DNA from: an uncultured bacterium
GTDB taxonomy: Bacteria; Bacteroidota; Bacteroidia; Chitinophagales; Chitinophagaceae
Assembly: GCA_903826405.1 (NCBI GenBank)
Contig: CAIKEH010000044.1
Coordinates: forward strand, 51,633 to 115,632
Direction: 5' to 3'
Length of the DNA stretch: 64,000 nucleotides
Shown: in pieces, positions 19,695 through 29,481 of the stretch
Position numbering within the stretch: the stretch's first letter is position 1
Layout of the letters: every line of letters begins with the position of its first letter
Notes under the pieces: generated by a model
Databases searched by the model: none
Told to the model about the DNA's origin: nothing
The model's input: the letters and a program-made list of their open reading frames with translations, nothing else
Position numbers and translations under genes: made by a program

Positions 19695-22600
19695 TCAGCT
19701 TTCCCGGCCATGGCAATGCTTGAATTTCTTGCCACTGCCACATGGACATGGGTCGTTCCTGCCCACTTTAGGCCCAACTTTGACAGGTTCTTGGCGTATG
19801 GGGGTTGAGGGGTCTATGTATTCGTCTTCCATCCCCAAATTCCCCTGGCCATTTGCTGAGCCTGCCACCAATTCGTCCTTTCTTATCCTCATCTTGCTCA
19901 TGTCCGTCCGTTGTTCACGACCTTCCCTGAGTGCGGGTGCATTTTTCTCGGCAACGGGAAGTCCCGCATGGCTTAGAAAAGAAACTATATCCTTGTTGAC
20001 TTGATCGTTCATATTGCTGAACAACTCGAAGGCTGTGGTTTTGTAGATCACCAGAGGGTCTTTTTGTTCATAGACTGCCGTCTGAACACTGTGTTTCAGG
20101 TCGTCCATTGCCCTTAGGTGTTCTTTCCAGACATCATCTATCAATGCAAGGGTGATCGTCTTTTCGAGACTGTTCCCTAGTTCGCTGCCTTTTGAGGATA
20201 TGGTCCTGTCCAGATTGGCCAGAACATTGATGGACTTCTTGCCATCTGTGAAAGGAACGACCACATTCTCAATATGACTTCCTTGTGTCGATCTGACATT
20301 CTGGAAGACGGGAAGTGATTCTTTTGCCATCTCCGCCTTCTTCCTGCTGTAATGGCCAATGGCCTCGAGATAAAGGCGATGCGGGAGATCGTTCCCTTTC
20401 TCGAATTCTTCCCTGCTGATGGAGGAGTCTATTCCGAAATTGACGATGGCTGCGAGTTTGAAACCATCGTAATCATTCATTCCCCGGTATCCATTTACGA
20501 GGGATTCTGCGACATTATAGAATGAATTATCCAGATCTAGAGCAAGGCGATCACCATGGAGAGCGTGTTGTCTTTTGGTATAAACGACGTTGCGTTGTTT
20601 GTTCATGACGTCATCGTATTCCAGCAGCCTTTTCCTGATGCCGAAATTGTTCTCTTCCACTTTTCTTTGGGCTCTTTCTATACTCTTCGTGATCATGCTA
20701 TGTTGTATCACTTCCCCTTCCTTGTATCCCATGCGGTCCATCAGGGAAGCAATGCGATCACTACCGAACATGCGCATGAGATCATCTTCCAGAGATACAT
20801 AGAATTGCGTACTTCCGGGGTCACCCTGTCTTCCAGCACGTCCACGCAACTGGCGGTCTACGCGACGACTCTCGTGTCTTTCTGTACCGATGATGGCCAG
20901 GCCACCGGCCTCCTTCACACCTGGGCCGAGTTTGATGTCCGTACCACGGCCCGCCATGTTGGTGGCGATGGTGACGGCGCCTGGCATGCCTGCTTCTGCT
21001 ACTACCTGCGCCTCACGAGCGTGTTGTTTCGCATTTAGCACATTGTGAGGTATCTTCTTTTGCTGCAGCATCCGGCTGAGCAGTTCACTCACTTCCACAG
21101 AAGTGGTGCCCACCAGAGAGGGCCTTCCGGCATTTCTGAGAATCTCGATCTCATCGATGACCGCCTTGTATTTCTCCCTTTTGGTCTTGTAAACAAGGTC
21201 TTCCTGATCTTTCCGGATCATGTTCAGGTTGGTGGGTATGGAGACGACATCCAACTTATATATATTCCATAACTCAGCAGCCTCGGTTTCGGCTGTGCCG
21301 GTCATTCCAGCTAGCTTATGGTACATCCTGAAATAGTTCTGCAGGGTGATGGTCGCGTAGGTTTGCGTGGCGGCCTCGATCTTCACATTCTCTTTGGCTT
21401 CGATGGCCTGATGCAATCCGTCGCTATAACGACGCCCATCAAGGATACGTCCGGTCTGTTCGTCCACGATCTTCACTTGTCCGTCCAGTACTACATATTC
21501 CACATCCTTGTCGAAAAGGGTGTATGCCTTGAGCAACTGCTGGACGGTGTGTATGCGGTCTGCCTTCAAAGAGTAATCATTCAATAGTTCCTCTTTGCGG
21601 TGAAGTTTCACTTCCGTGTCCAGCTCACTCTTCTCAATGTCGGCCAGTGCCGTACTGAGATCGGGCAGCACGAAGAAATTGGGGTCTTCACCGCCTTTTG
21701 TGATGTAGTGCAATCCCTTTTCGGTGAGATCTACCTGATTGTTCTTCTCGTCGATCTGGAAGTAGAGTTCTTCATCCACCTCAGGCATGTGCTTCTGTTG
21801 GTCGGCCAGAAAATAGTTCTCGGATTTTTGCAGTTTTACCTTGATGCCGGGTTCACTGAGGAATTTGATGAGCGCAGTGTTCTTCGGCAAACCGCGATAT
21901 GCCCGCATGAGGTGGAGCCCGCCTTCCTGAGTTCCATCCTTACCTTCTGTGATGAATTTTTTGGCTTCTTGCAGGGATCTGTTCACTACCTGCCGCTGTA
22001 CTTCCACGAGTTGATGGATCCTCGGTTTCAGGATATGGAACTGTTGGTCATCGCCTTTCGGCACAGGGCCGGAGATGATCAGGGGGGTTCGCGCATCGTC
22101 GATCAATACGGAGTCGACTTCATCCACCATGGCATAATGATGATGGCGTTGAACCATTTCCTCCGAGGTATGTACCATATTGTCCCTCAAATAATCAAAG
22201 CCGAATTCGTTGTTGGTGCCATAGGTGATGTCGGCCAGATAAGCCTTGCGGCGTTCTTCACTATGGGGTTCATGCCTGTCGATGCAGTCCACGGTCAGGC
22301 CGAGCCATTCATAAAGGGTTCCGTTCCACTCACTGTCACGACGGGCTAAGTAGTCGTTGACCGTCACAATGTGAACACCTTCGCCTGGCAATGCGTTCAG
22401 GTAAGCGGGCAGGGTGGATACCAAGGTCTTACCCTCACCGGTGGCCATCTCGGCTATTTTCCCCTGATGGAGTACCATGCCGCCGATGAGCTGGACATCA
22501 TAATGGACCATATTCCAGGTGATGGGGGTACCTCCAGCCTTCCAGGTATTGCTGAAAATGGATCTGTCCCCTTCAATTCGAATATGCTCCTTCTTGACGC

Positions 22601-23021
22601 TGAGTTCACGATCCAACGGGGTGGCGGTAGAGATGATTTCTGTGTTCTCTTTGAAACGGCGGGAGGCTTCCTTCACCACGGCAAAGGCCTCGGGAAGAAT
22701 GGCTTCAAGAATTTCTTCTATCTGCTGATTCCGCTTTTTACGCAGCTCGTCGACCTGCTTGTACAGGTCATCCTTACCGTTGATGTCCTCTTCGGGAAGT
22801 TCCTCTGCTTGTTTGTTGAGTCCGGAAATCTCTGCGTCAATGCCCTTAAGGTGTTCCTGGATGCGTGCCCGGAACTCCGTCGTCTTGCTCCTCAACTGGT
22901 CGTTGGTCAATGTTGCATATGATGCAAAGAATTCATTGATGCGCGTTACCTGAGGATTCAGTTTGGAAACGTCTTTTTCCGATTTACTGTTTCCGAATAT
23001 CTTGGAGAATAATTTCAGCAT
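19695..23021 (-). CDS. secA: preprotein translocase subunit SecA
   Basis: This is the motor ATPase of the Sec pathway, 1108 residues long, longer than the roughly 900 residues of proteobacterial SecA. Its N-terminus carries a Bacteroidota-type charged insertion (residues 60-110, many Glu and Lys). Walker A is in AEMATGEGKTLVSTL, the DEAD-type motif in MVDEVDSVLIDDARTPL, and the preprotein-binding and helical wing regions follow. Motif VI is in RQLRGRAGRQGDPGS, and the C-terminal zinc-binding SEC-C tail is CPCGSGKKFKHCHG. It uses ATP to push unfolded exported proteins through SecYEG, so it serves the many signal-peptide proteins seen here. A TACCTTTG box lies about 90 bases upstream. Confidence 0.98.
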   Translation of the reverse strand: MLKLFSKIFGNSKSEKDVSKLNPQVTRINEFFASYATLTNDQLRSKTTEFRARIQEHLKGIDAEISGLNKQAEELPEEDINGKDDLYKQVDELRKKRNQQIEEILEAILPEAFAVVKEASRRFKENTEIISTATPLDRELSVKKEHIRIEGDRSIFSNTWKAGGTPITWNMVHYDVQLIGGMVLHQGKIAEMATGEGKTLVSTLPAYLNALPGEGVHIVTVNDYLARRDSEWNGTLYEWLGLTVDCIDRHEPHSEERRKAYLADITYGTNNEFGFDYLRDNMVHTSEEMVQRHHHYAMVDEVDSVLIDDARTPLIISGPVPKGDDQQFHILKPRIHQLVEVQRQVVNRSLQEAKKFITEGKDGTQEGGLHLMRAYRGLPKNTALIKFLSEPGIKVKLQKSENYFLADQQKHMPEVDEELYFQIDEKNNQVDLTEKGLHYITKGGEDPNFFVLPDLSTALADIEKSELDTEVKLHRKEELLNDYSLKADRIHTVQQLLKAYTLFDKDVEYVVLDGQVKIVDEQTGRILDGRRYSDGLHQAIEAKENVKIEAATQTYATITLQNYFRMYHKLAGMTGTAETEAAELWNIYKLDVVSIPTNLNMIRKDQEDLVYKTKREKYKAVIDEIEILRNAGRPSLVGTTSVEVSELLSRMLQQKKIPHNVLNAKQHAREAQVVAEAGMPGAVTIATNMAGRGTDIKLGPGVKEAGGLAIIGTERHESRRVDRQLRGRAGRQGDPGSTQFYVSLEDDLMRMFGSDRIASLMDRMGYKEGEVIQHSMITKSIERAQRKVEENNFGIRKRLLEYDDVMNKQRNVVYTKRQHALHGDRLALDLDNSFYNVAESLVNGYRGMNDYDGFKLAAIVNFGIDSSISREEFEKGNDLPHRLYLEAIGHYSRKKAEMAKESLPVFQNVRSTQGSHIENVVVPFTDGKKSINVLANLDRTISSKGSELGNSLEKTITLALIDDVWKEHLRAMDDLKHSVQTAVYEQKDPLVIYKTTAFELFSNMNDQVNKDIVSFLSHAGLPVAEKNAPALREGREQRTDMSKMRIRKDELVAGSANGQGNLGMEDEYIDPSTPIRQEPVKVGPKVGRNDPCPCGSGKKFKHCHGRES

Positions 23022-23110
23022 ATAGATACCATATTATTATTTCTGCCACATGATCGGTATTTTAGTCAAATATGATGCTCAAGGATGATGCAGGTCAAAT
23101 TGGCAGGGGT

Positions 23111-23118
23111 CAAAGGTA
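23111..23118 (-). promoter_or_regulatory. candidate -7 box for secA
   Basis: The minus strand reads TACCTTTG, an exact match to TAnnTTTG, 89 bases before the secA start. A run of T lies just upstream of it. Confidence 0.5.
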
Positions 23119-23296
23119 CAAAAAAGAAGGAGCAGGGGTGGTGGCATCTCATAAAATCCTTGATAACCATTCATTAAAGTCACTGAAAGGGTTTTGGGAG
23201 CCTATCTGAAAAGGGCTTTTTCATTTGGATTGACTGCTCTTGTGCTGGTAATCATCCTTTCCGGCATCCAATAGGCAACTGATTCATAGGGTCATC

Positions 23297-26110
23297 ATGA
23301 AAAATATCCTTTCGTTTTGTTCATTCCTATTTCTGGTCAATTCACCCAGCTATGGGCAAAATGGACCCGCTATCAGCGGAAGGGTTATTGATACTTCTGG
23401 CAATGCCATTCAGGGGGCGACGATAAAGGCTTATTCCGCAGGTTCCAGGGATACCTTGAAGGTGGTTTCGGGTCAGAACGGGTTTTTCCGAATGGAGAAA
23501 TTACCCTGGAATTCATTCAGCTTGACCATCAGTAACATCGGTTTTGAAAATTGGGTTCATCCATTCACCCGCCAATCGGGGGATCTGATGATCGAGGCAG
23601 GGGTTCTCCAACTTAGGAGCGCAATAACCACCCTTGAGGAGGTCTTGATAACCACTCCAGCGATCCAAGTGAAGGAAGATACGGTTGAGTTCAAGGCGGA
23701 TTCTTTCAAGGTCAAGCCGAACAGTGTTGTGGAAGACCTACTCAAAAAATTGCCAGGTGTGAGTGTGGATAAAAACGGTGATATAACGGCCGGGGGTAAA
23801 TCGGTGACCAAGATCAAAGTGAACGGAAAGGATTTTTTTGGCGGAGATCCAAAAGCTGCTTCCAGGGAGTTGCCAGCGGATATAGTGGATAAGGTGCAGG
23901 TGCTGGATGATTATGGGGATCTGTCCAATGTTTCCGGCATTAAAGATGGTGAACCGGACAAAGTGATAAACATTACCCTTAAGAAGGAAAAAAACAAGGG
24001 TGTTTTTGGCAGGGCGACTGCCGGTTATGGCACCAACGACCGATATCAGAGTTCTTTGAATGCGAATTTCTTCGACAACAATAAGCAACTCTCCGTATTC
24101 GGGAACAGCAACAATGCGAACACCAGCCTTTTCAATTTTGGTGGCGGAAACGGTGGTGGAAATAGTGGAGGGGGGGGGAATGGTGGTGGAGGAGGTGCGC
24201 CGGGAGTTAGGATGTTCGTGACCGCTGGTGGTGTCCCGGGACAGACCAGCATGGGTGGAACAGACGGCATTACTACCACGCATTCCATAGGTACTAATTA
24301 TCGGCAGGATTTCGATAATAAAAGAGGGTCGATCTACGGCAGCTACAGCTTTGCTCGCAATATGACAGATGGATTGAAGGACATCGCCCAGCAAAATTTC
24401 TATGAGACCGAAACCTTCCTGAATAATCAGCACCAGACTTATTATAATACGGGCAATAATCACCGGGCCAACCTGAATCTGGAATACAATATCGATTCTT
24501 TCAACTTCATCAAGATCTCTCCTAATTTCACACTAGGCAAATCGGATAATCAAAGCCATTCGGATTTCAGTTATTTCGAGGATCTGACCATCCCCTCCAG
24601 CCGGGGGTTCAATCAGGACTCAACGTTATCGAGGTCACCCAATTTTTCCCTGAATGCCATTTATAACCATCGATTCCGAAAAACGGGGAGGAATCTTTCC
24701 CTGAACTTGAATACCGGAGGATCCGACAACGTATCCTCGAGCGGAAAGTTGAACATGACTGATAATTTATCCTTACCCTTCCCTGTAGAATTCAGAACCG
24801 ACCAACTCATCAAACAGGACAATAATAATCGGAATCTGGGATTGAGGGTCAATTATTCTGAACCCATCGCACCTTATCGATATCTGGACATCGTATATGC
24901 GTATAATAGTTCTTATGCCAAGAATGACAGAAAGACTTACGCCATGGATTCACTCGGTGTTCCTCAATACGTCCAATCGCTCAGCAATGCTTATGAGAAC
25001 AACTATTTCAATCAGCGTTTGGGGGTAAATATCCGAACGGTGAAGAAGAAATATAATTACACCCTGGGTGTGAGTTTCCAGCCAGTTGAGCTGCGCGGTT
25101 ATTCCATCACGAAGGATAGTTCCTATAAACCTCAAAAACGACTGAACATTTTCCCTGTTGCCAGGTTCGCCTATAATTTCTCAAAAACCAAAACGCTCAA
25201 CTTCAATTATAATGGATTCGCCAGACAACCCAGTTTCTCCCAACTCCAACCTGTCCGGGACATCAGCAACCCGCAATATCAAACTCAGGGAAATCCTGAT
25301 CTAAAGCCGGAGATATACCACAATATGTCCATCATCTATAATAATTTAAACTTCATCTCGGGCCGGGTATTATTCATGGGCACTAACTTGGGGATCATCC
25401 ATAACCAGATCGTGAACAATAATATCCGTTTGGGTAATGGTGGAGCACAGCTAAGCATACCCGTCAACGAAGATGGATATTACAATGCGAGTGGGTTCTA
25501 TACTTATAGTAAGCCTTTCCAGAACCGACGTTATGTTTTCACTTTGAACGGCTCGGCGAATTTCAATCATAACATCACCCTGATCGACAGTGCCCGTAAT
25601 GTTGGGAAGAACTGGATCGCTTCTCAGGGAGCTCAGTTCGAATTCAATCATAAGGACTGGCTGGAATGGACCGCTGGGGCAAGATACGGGTTGAACTCTA
25701 CCCGCTATTCATTGCCAGGGCAGCAAAAAGTAGATTATCATGCCTGGGTATTCACTTCGAGCAGCAGGATAGACATATCCGGCGGAATCGTGTTCAGGTA
25801 TGATTTTGAATACACCCTTAATCAGGGACTTTCTGCTGGTGTGGGGCAGAACATCGCCCTGATGAATGCATCCGTGGAGAAGACATTATTCAAGCAAAAG
25901 AATGGCTTTTTGAGACTTTCAGGGTACGATATCCTTAACCAGAATAAAAACATCACACGGACCGTCACGGGAAACAGCATTACAGATATGCGCGTGAACC
26001 GTCTGACCCGTTATTTCATGATCAGTTTCAGCTATCGACTGAACAGGTTTGCCGGAAAGCAATCCGGTAGTGTTGGACCAGGAGGTCAGCAGATGCGATT
26101 CATCAATTAA
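23297..26110 (+). CDS. outer-membrane beta-barrel protein with CarboxypepD_reg-like domain (TonB-receptor-like)
   Basis: This is an outer-membrane protein of 937 residues. It has a signal peptide (cut near Gly20, then Gln21), a carboxypeptidase-regulatory-like Ig domain at about residues 25-105 (ISGRVIDTSGNAIQGATI), a plug-like region at 115-225 (VEDLLKKLPGVSVDKNG, TKIKVNGKDFFGGDPK) and a long barrel. It resembles the OMP_b-brl_3 group of TonB-receptor-like proteins. There is no SusD partner next to it, so it is not a classical glycan-utilisation pair. A Gly-rich loop near residues 281-300 is encoded by a tract containing nine consecutive G (24170-24178). The gene is flanked by large gaps and is probably a single transcript. 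The substrate is unknown. Confidence 0.88.
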   Translation: MKNILSFCSFLFLVNSPSYGQNGPAISGRVIDTSGNAIQGATIKAYSAGSRDTLKVVSGQNGFFRMEKLPWNSFSLTISNIGFENWVHPFTRQSGDLMIEAGVLQLRSAITTLEEVLITTPAIQVKEDTVEFKADSFKVKPNSVVEDLLKKLPGVSVDKNGDITAGGKSVTKIKVNGKDFFGGDPKAASRELPADIVDKVQVLDDYGDLSNVSGIKDGEPDKVINITLKKEKNKGVFGRATAGYGTNDRYQSSLNANFFDNNKQLSVFGNSNNANTSLFNFGGGNGGGNSGGGGNGGGGGAPGVRMFVTAGGVPGQTSMGGTDGITTTHSIGTNYRQDFDNKRGSIYGSYSFARNMTDGLKDIAQQNFYETETFLNNQHQTYYNTGNNHRANLNLEYNIDSFNFIKISPNFTLGKSDNQSHSDFSYFEDLTIPSSRGFNQDSTLSRSPNFSLNAIYNHRFRKTGRNLSLNLNTGGSDNVSSSGKLNMTDNLSLPFPVEFRTDQLIKQDNNNRNLGLRVNYSEPIAPYRYLDIVYAYNSSYAKNDRKTYAMDSLGVPQYVQSLSNAYENNYFNQRLGVNIRTVKKKYNYTLGVSFQPVELRGYSITKDSSYKPQKRLNIFPVARFAYNFSKTKTLNFNYNGFARQPSFSQLQPVRDISNPQYQTQGNPDLKPEIYHNMSIIYNNLNFISGRVLFMGTNLGIIHNQIVNNNIRLGNGGAQLSIPVNEDGYYNASGFYTYSKPFQNRRYVFTLNGSANFNHNITLIDSARNVGKNWIASQGAQFEFNHKDWLEWTAGARYGLNSTRYSLPGQQKVDYHAWVFTSSSRIDISGGIVFRYDFEYTLNQGLSAGVGQNIALMNASVEKTLFKQKNGFLRLSGYDILNQNKNITRTVTGNSITDMRVNRLTRYFMISFSYRLNRFAGKQSGSVGPGGQQMRFIN

Positions 26111-26456
26111 AGAATGCTTTGAATGGAGGGACTTATCCTGGTAAAAATCAGGAAAGTTGGATTTTTTCATTCTACCTCGGTTTCATAATCATAACCATCT
26201 GCTGTCTATCCATATTTTCAACATAAATAATTGATATTCAAGCATAAAAATTTCCTTTTCGTCCTACAGGGTTTTCTGGTGGATATTTTACCGATCAATG
26301 AACATAGTCTTTATAGGATGTATCGCTTTTGGCCCTTTCGGGTAGAAATAAGCCCCGGATTTTAGCCTCTTTCCTTACCTTCGCACCCAATTTCGGCGGG
26401 GACGGAAATCATGGGTATTCATTTCCGGAACACCCCTCCACCACAAAATTCCAGCT
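26111..26456. other. intergenic region before atpG
   Basis: No gene is visible. The left end has a weak hairpin (CCTG with CAGG) followed by T6 that could terminate the barrel gene. The right end has a TACCTTCG box at 26376 and a hairpin with perfect seven-base arms CGGAAAT/ATTTCCG (26403-26427, 11-base loop) in the presumed atpG leader. Confidence 0.4.
26376..26383 (+). promoter_or_regulatory. candidate -7 box for atpG
   Basis: TACCTTCG is one base from TAnnTTTG and lies 73 bases before the atpG start. It suggests that atpG has its own promoter, in keeping with its isolation from other atp genes. Confidence 0.35.
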
Positions 26457-27347
26457 ATGCCAGGTCAGTTGAAAGAGGTCCGTAACCGGATCAAATCGGT
26501 ACAATCCACACAGCAGATCACGAAGGCTATGAAAATGGTTTCTGCCGCAAAATTGCGAAGGGCCCAGGATGCCATCATTCAGATGCGTCCTTATGCCCGT
26601 AAACTTCAGGATATGCTGAGCAATATTGTCAGCAATGTGGATAGCAGTGAGATCGGTAGCAGTCTGGCGGTTGAGCGGCCGGTGGAGAAAGTGCTGTACA
26701 TCGTTATAACCAGTGATCGTGGACTTTGTGGGGCTTACAATGCAAATGTCCAGAAATTGGCATTGTCGCATATGCAGGAGCATTATTCTTCTCCATATCA
26801 AAAGGGTAACGTGACTTTCTGGGGGATCGGTAAAAAAGGCGCGGAATTCCTGCAAAGGAAGAATTACAAAGTGGATGTACGTTTCCGCGACACTTTCCAC
26901 AACCTCAAGTTCGGCACCATACAGGAATGTGCGGAAGCTGCAGTTTTATCTTTCAACAGCAAAGAATTCGATGTTGTCGAACTGGTGTACAGCGAATTCA
27001 AGAATGCCGCCACGCAAAGATTCAAGGTTGAGAGATTCCTCCCCATTCCCCGGATCAAACCGGAAGCGGGGGCGAAGAATCTGAAAGCAGATTTCATTTT
27101 CGAGCCTGAGAAAGGAACATTGATCGCAGAGCTCATGCCAAGAATACTGAACACACAACTCTACAAGGCCGTCCTGGATGCGAATGCATCAGAACATGGA
27201 GCGAGAATGACGGCAATGGACAAAGCCTCAGAGAATGCAAATGAGATGCTGAAGTCGCTCAAGATCTCTTATAACCGTGCCCGCCAGGCAGCCATAACCA
27301 CCGAGCTGACGGAGATCGTCAGCGGCGCGGCTGCACTGCAAGGCTGA
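26457..27347 (+). CDS. atpG: F1Fo ATP synthase gamma subunit
   Basis: This is the central rotor shaft of ATP synthase, 296 residues long. Both coiled-coil termini are clear: the N-terminal RNRIKSVQSTQQITKAMKMVSAAKLRRAQ and the C-terminal MDKASENANEML with RARQAAITTELTEIVSGAAAL. The middle has the Rossmann-like globular domain with TSDRGLCGAYNANV. Length and both termini are normal. The unusual point is location: no other ATP synthase subunit gene is in the window, while in most bacteria atpG lies between atpA and atpD. Here it is followed, 71 bases on, by scpB, and it has its own promoter-like box. Confidence 0.97.
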   Translation: MPGQLKEVRNRIKSVQSTQQITKAMKMVSAAKLRRAQDAIIQMRPYARKLQDMLSNIVSNVDSSEIGSSLAVERPVEKVLYIVITSDRGLCGAYNANVQKLALSHMQEHYSSPYQKGNVTFWGIGKKGAEFLQRKNYKVDVRFRDTFHNLKFGTIQECAEAAVLSFNSKEFDVVELVYSEFKNAATQRFKVERFLPIPRIKPEAGAKNLKADFIFEPEKGTLIAELMPRILNTQLYKAVLDANASEHGARMTAMDKASENANEMLKSLKISYNRARQAAITTELTEIVSGAAALQG

Positions 27348-27418
27348 TCATAGCGTTGTCAGAAACGCCATGGAAAATCCTTTAATTGTCAAACATTGAA
27401 TTTCGCCTGCTGAACCAT

Positions 27419-28135
27419 ATGGAAATTTCAAATCTCATCACGCATATAGAGGCGCTCATCTTTGCCAGCGAGAAGCCCCTCACCAATATCGACATCGTTG
27501 AGCTGATCAACGGTGCATTTGGATTCATGGAGGATAAGGTGACTCTTGATCAGGTTGAAACTGCGGTTGATGGAATCCGGGAGAAGTATGCTGCTGAATT
27601 CTATCCTTTCGAGATCAGGCAGAGTGGTGGAGGGTGGCAATTCCTTACCAAACGTGATTATCATAAGACGATCGCTCAACTCAACGGAGATAAGTTCCTC
27701 AAGAGACTGTCGACTGCAGCTCTCGAAACACTGGCCATCATCGCCTACAAACAACCCATAACCAAAGCCGAGGTGGAGGCTATTCGCGGCGTGAATTCGG
27801 ATTACAGCATTCAGAAACTTCTGGAGAAAGAATTGGTGATCATCATGGGGCGTAACGAAAATCTCCCAGGTAAGCCGCTTTTGTATAATACGAGTCGTCA
27901 CTTCATGGATTATTTCGGCATCAATTCAGCTGATGAGCTTCCCAAGATAAATGAGGTTTTGGCCGAACAGTTCGTGGAACCCACTCTTGTCCATGCAGAT
28001 CATTTTGATGTTGATGAAGGCGCTTCACTGATTGTTACGGAGGAAGGGCATTTGAAGATTGATCAGGTGGAAGATGATCCTGGCTCAATGGGAATTGAAT
28101 CTCCGGATAATGATCAAACGCCGCCCTTAGAATGA
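27419..28135 (+). CDS. scpB: SMC-Scp complex subunit ScpB
   Basis: This winged-helix partner of the SMC-ScpA condensin helps in chromosome segregation. The 238-residue protein shows the ScpB fold: IEALIFASEKPLTN at the N-terminus, QFLTKRDYH, and the very typical LSTAALETLAIIAYKQPITKAEVE followed by GVNSDYSIQKLLEKELV and a PGKPLLYNTSRHFMDYFGI end. The acidic C-terminal tail after residue 185 is a common extension. I chose the ATG at 27419; the frame is open from a TTG at 27386, but those 11 residues have no family support. scpA is not adjacent. Confidence 0.93.
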   Translation: MEISNLITHIEALIFASEKPLTNIDIVELINGAFGFMEDKVTLDQVETAVDGIREKYAAEFYPFEIRQSGGGWQFLTKRDYHKTIAQLNGDKFLKRLSTAALETLAIIAYKQPITKAEVEAIRGVNSDYSIQKLLEKELVIIMGRNENLPGKPLLYNTSRHFMDYFGINSADELPKINEVLAEQFVEPTLVHADHFDVDEGASLIVTEEGHLKIDQVEDDPGSMGIESPDNDQTPPLE

Positions 28136-28260
28136 TCTGATCTAATCAGCTGTCGCCTTTTTCCGGAGCAGTTGGTGCGGCTCAGTTCGGACTTTTGGTG
28201 AAGCCCTCACTTCATTCACCTATTCTGTCATCAACAACGTTCATAAGACAATCATCCTAA

Positions 28261-29481
28261 ATGTCCAATACCCCGCCGATACTCGACCCTGTAGAATTGG
28301 AGCAAGCCGCCCGTAATTACGGCACCCCTCTTTATGTGTATCATGCTGAAAGAATCACCTATCAATACGCCAAACTCAGCAAGGCTTTCCAGTCCTCCAA
28401 CGCTCAATTTTTCTATGCCTGTAAGGCTTTGACCAACGTGAACATCCTGAAGGTCATTCTGGATTTGGGTGCGGGGCTGGATTGTGTAAGTATCCATGAG
28501 GTACGGTTGGGATTGCATGCCGGTTTCAAGCCCCAGCAGATATTGTTCACGCCTAATTGTACGGACCTGGACGAGTACATCGCTGCCAAAGAGTTGGGTG
28601 TGCACATCAACATTGATAACATTTCGATACTCGAGCAGTTCGGCAATCGATTCGGCAGTGGATATCCTGTCTGCATTCGCCTTAATCCTCACATCATGGC
28701 TGGGGGCAATTTCAAGATCTCGACTGGGCATGTGGATAGTAAATTTGGCATATCGATCCATCAGATCCGACACATCGAGCGGGTGGTCAAGACGACCAAA
28801 CTCAAGGTCACCGGTATCCACATGCATACCGGCAGTGAGATCAAGGACATCGGTGTATTTCTTGAAGGTCTGGAGGTCATGTTCAACCTCGCTTCTCATT
28901 TTCCCGATCTTGAATTCATAGATCTGGGAAGCGGTTTCAAAGTGCCCTATCAACCCGGTGATTCCGAGACTGACATCGATACGCTGGGTTCGAGGGTTTC
29001 CGAAGCGTTCCATCGCTATGAGAATGAAACCGGAAGAAAATTGCAGGTTTGGTTTGAACCGGGTAAATATCTGGTCAGTCAATCCGGATATTTCATCGTA
29101 AAAGCAAATGTGATCAAGCAGACACCTGCAACTGTTTTTGTGGGTGTGAACAGTGGTTTCAATCACCTTATCCGTCCGATGTTCTATGAGGCATATCATC
29201 ATATCATCAACATCAGCAATCCCCATGGGGCGGAACGGATCTATACCGTCGTGGGAAATATCTGCGAGACCGACACATTCGCCTGGGATCGAAAGTTGAA
29301 TGAAGTCCGTGAAGGTGATCTTCTTGTATTCCATAATGCCGGGGCTTACGGCTTTGAAATGAGCAGCAGGTTCAATTCGCGCCTTCGTCCCGCTGAGATC
29401 CTTTTCAAGGATGGTCGGGCGCATTTGATCCGGGAGAGGGATACTTTCGAGGATCTTTTGAAGGGGCAAATAGAGATCTGA
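28261..29481 (+). CDS. lysA: diaminopimelate decarboxylase
   Basis: This PLP enzyme catalyses the last step of lysine biosynthesis, meso-diaminopimelate to L-lysine. The 406-residue protein begins with the usual YGTPLYVYHAERI start. The PLP-binding Lys is Lys55 in FYACKALTN, the first barrel half has HMHTGSEIKD, the Gly-rich phosphate loop is DLGSGFKVPY, and the C-terminal half has WFEPGKYLV and CETDTFAWDR, the Cys coming from the partner subunit in the dimer. The motif AYGFEMSSRFNSR near the end is standard. Carboxynorspermidine decarboxylase is the main alternative, but the motifs fit lysA better. It stands alone between scpB and a 293-base gap, with no other lysine genes near. Confidence 0.93.
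   Translation: MSNTPPILDPVELEQAARNYGTPLYVYHAERITYQYAKLSKAFQSSNAQFFYACKALTNVNILKVILDLGAGLDCVSIHEVRLGLHAGFKPQQILFTPNCTDLDEYIAAKELGVHINIDNISILEQFGNRFGSGYPVCIRLNPHIMAGGNFKISTGHVDSKFGISIHQIRHIERVVKTTKLKVTGIHMHTGSEIKDIGVFLEGLEVMFNLASHFPDLEFIDLGSGFKVPYQPGDSETDIDTLGSRVSEAFHRYENETGRKLQVWFEPGKYLVSQSGYFIVKANVIKQTPATVFVGVNSGFNHLIRPMFYEAYHHIINISNPHGAERIYTVVGNICETDTFAWDRKLNEVREGDLLVFHNAGAYGFEMSSRFNSRLRPAEILFKDGRAHLIRERDTFEDLLKGQIEI

Noticed and set aside
21600..22349. 249-codon frame antisense to secA
   Set aside because: It lies fully inside secA, and its composition is that of reverse-complemented secA codons.
23297..26110. SusC/SusD-type glycan uptake pair
   Set aside because: Only a barrel protein is present; no SusD-like lipoprotein lies next to it, and it is more than 20 kb from the glycosidases.
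28252..29469. 405-codon open frame antisense to lysA
   Set aside because: It covers lysA almost end to end, its translation has no family character, and lysA itself is unmistakable. It is a codon-bias shadow.
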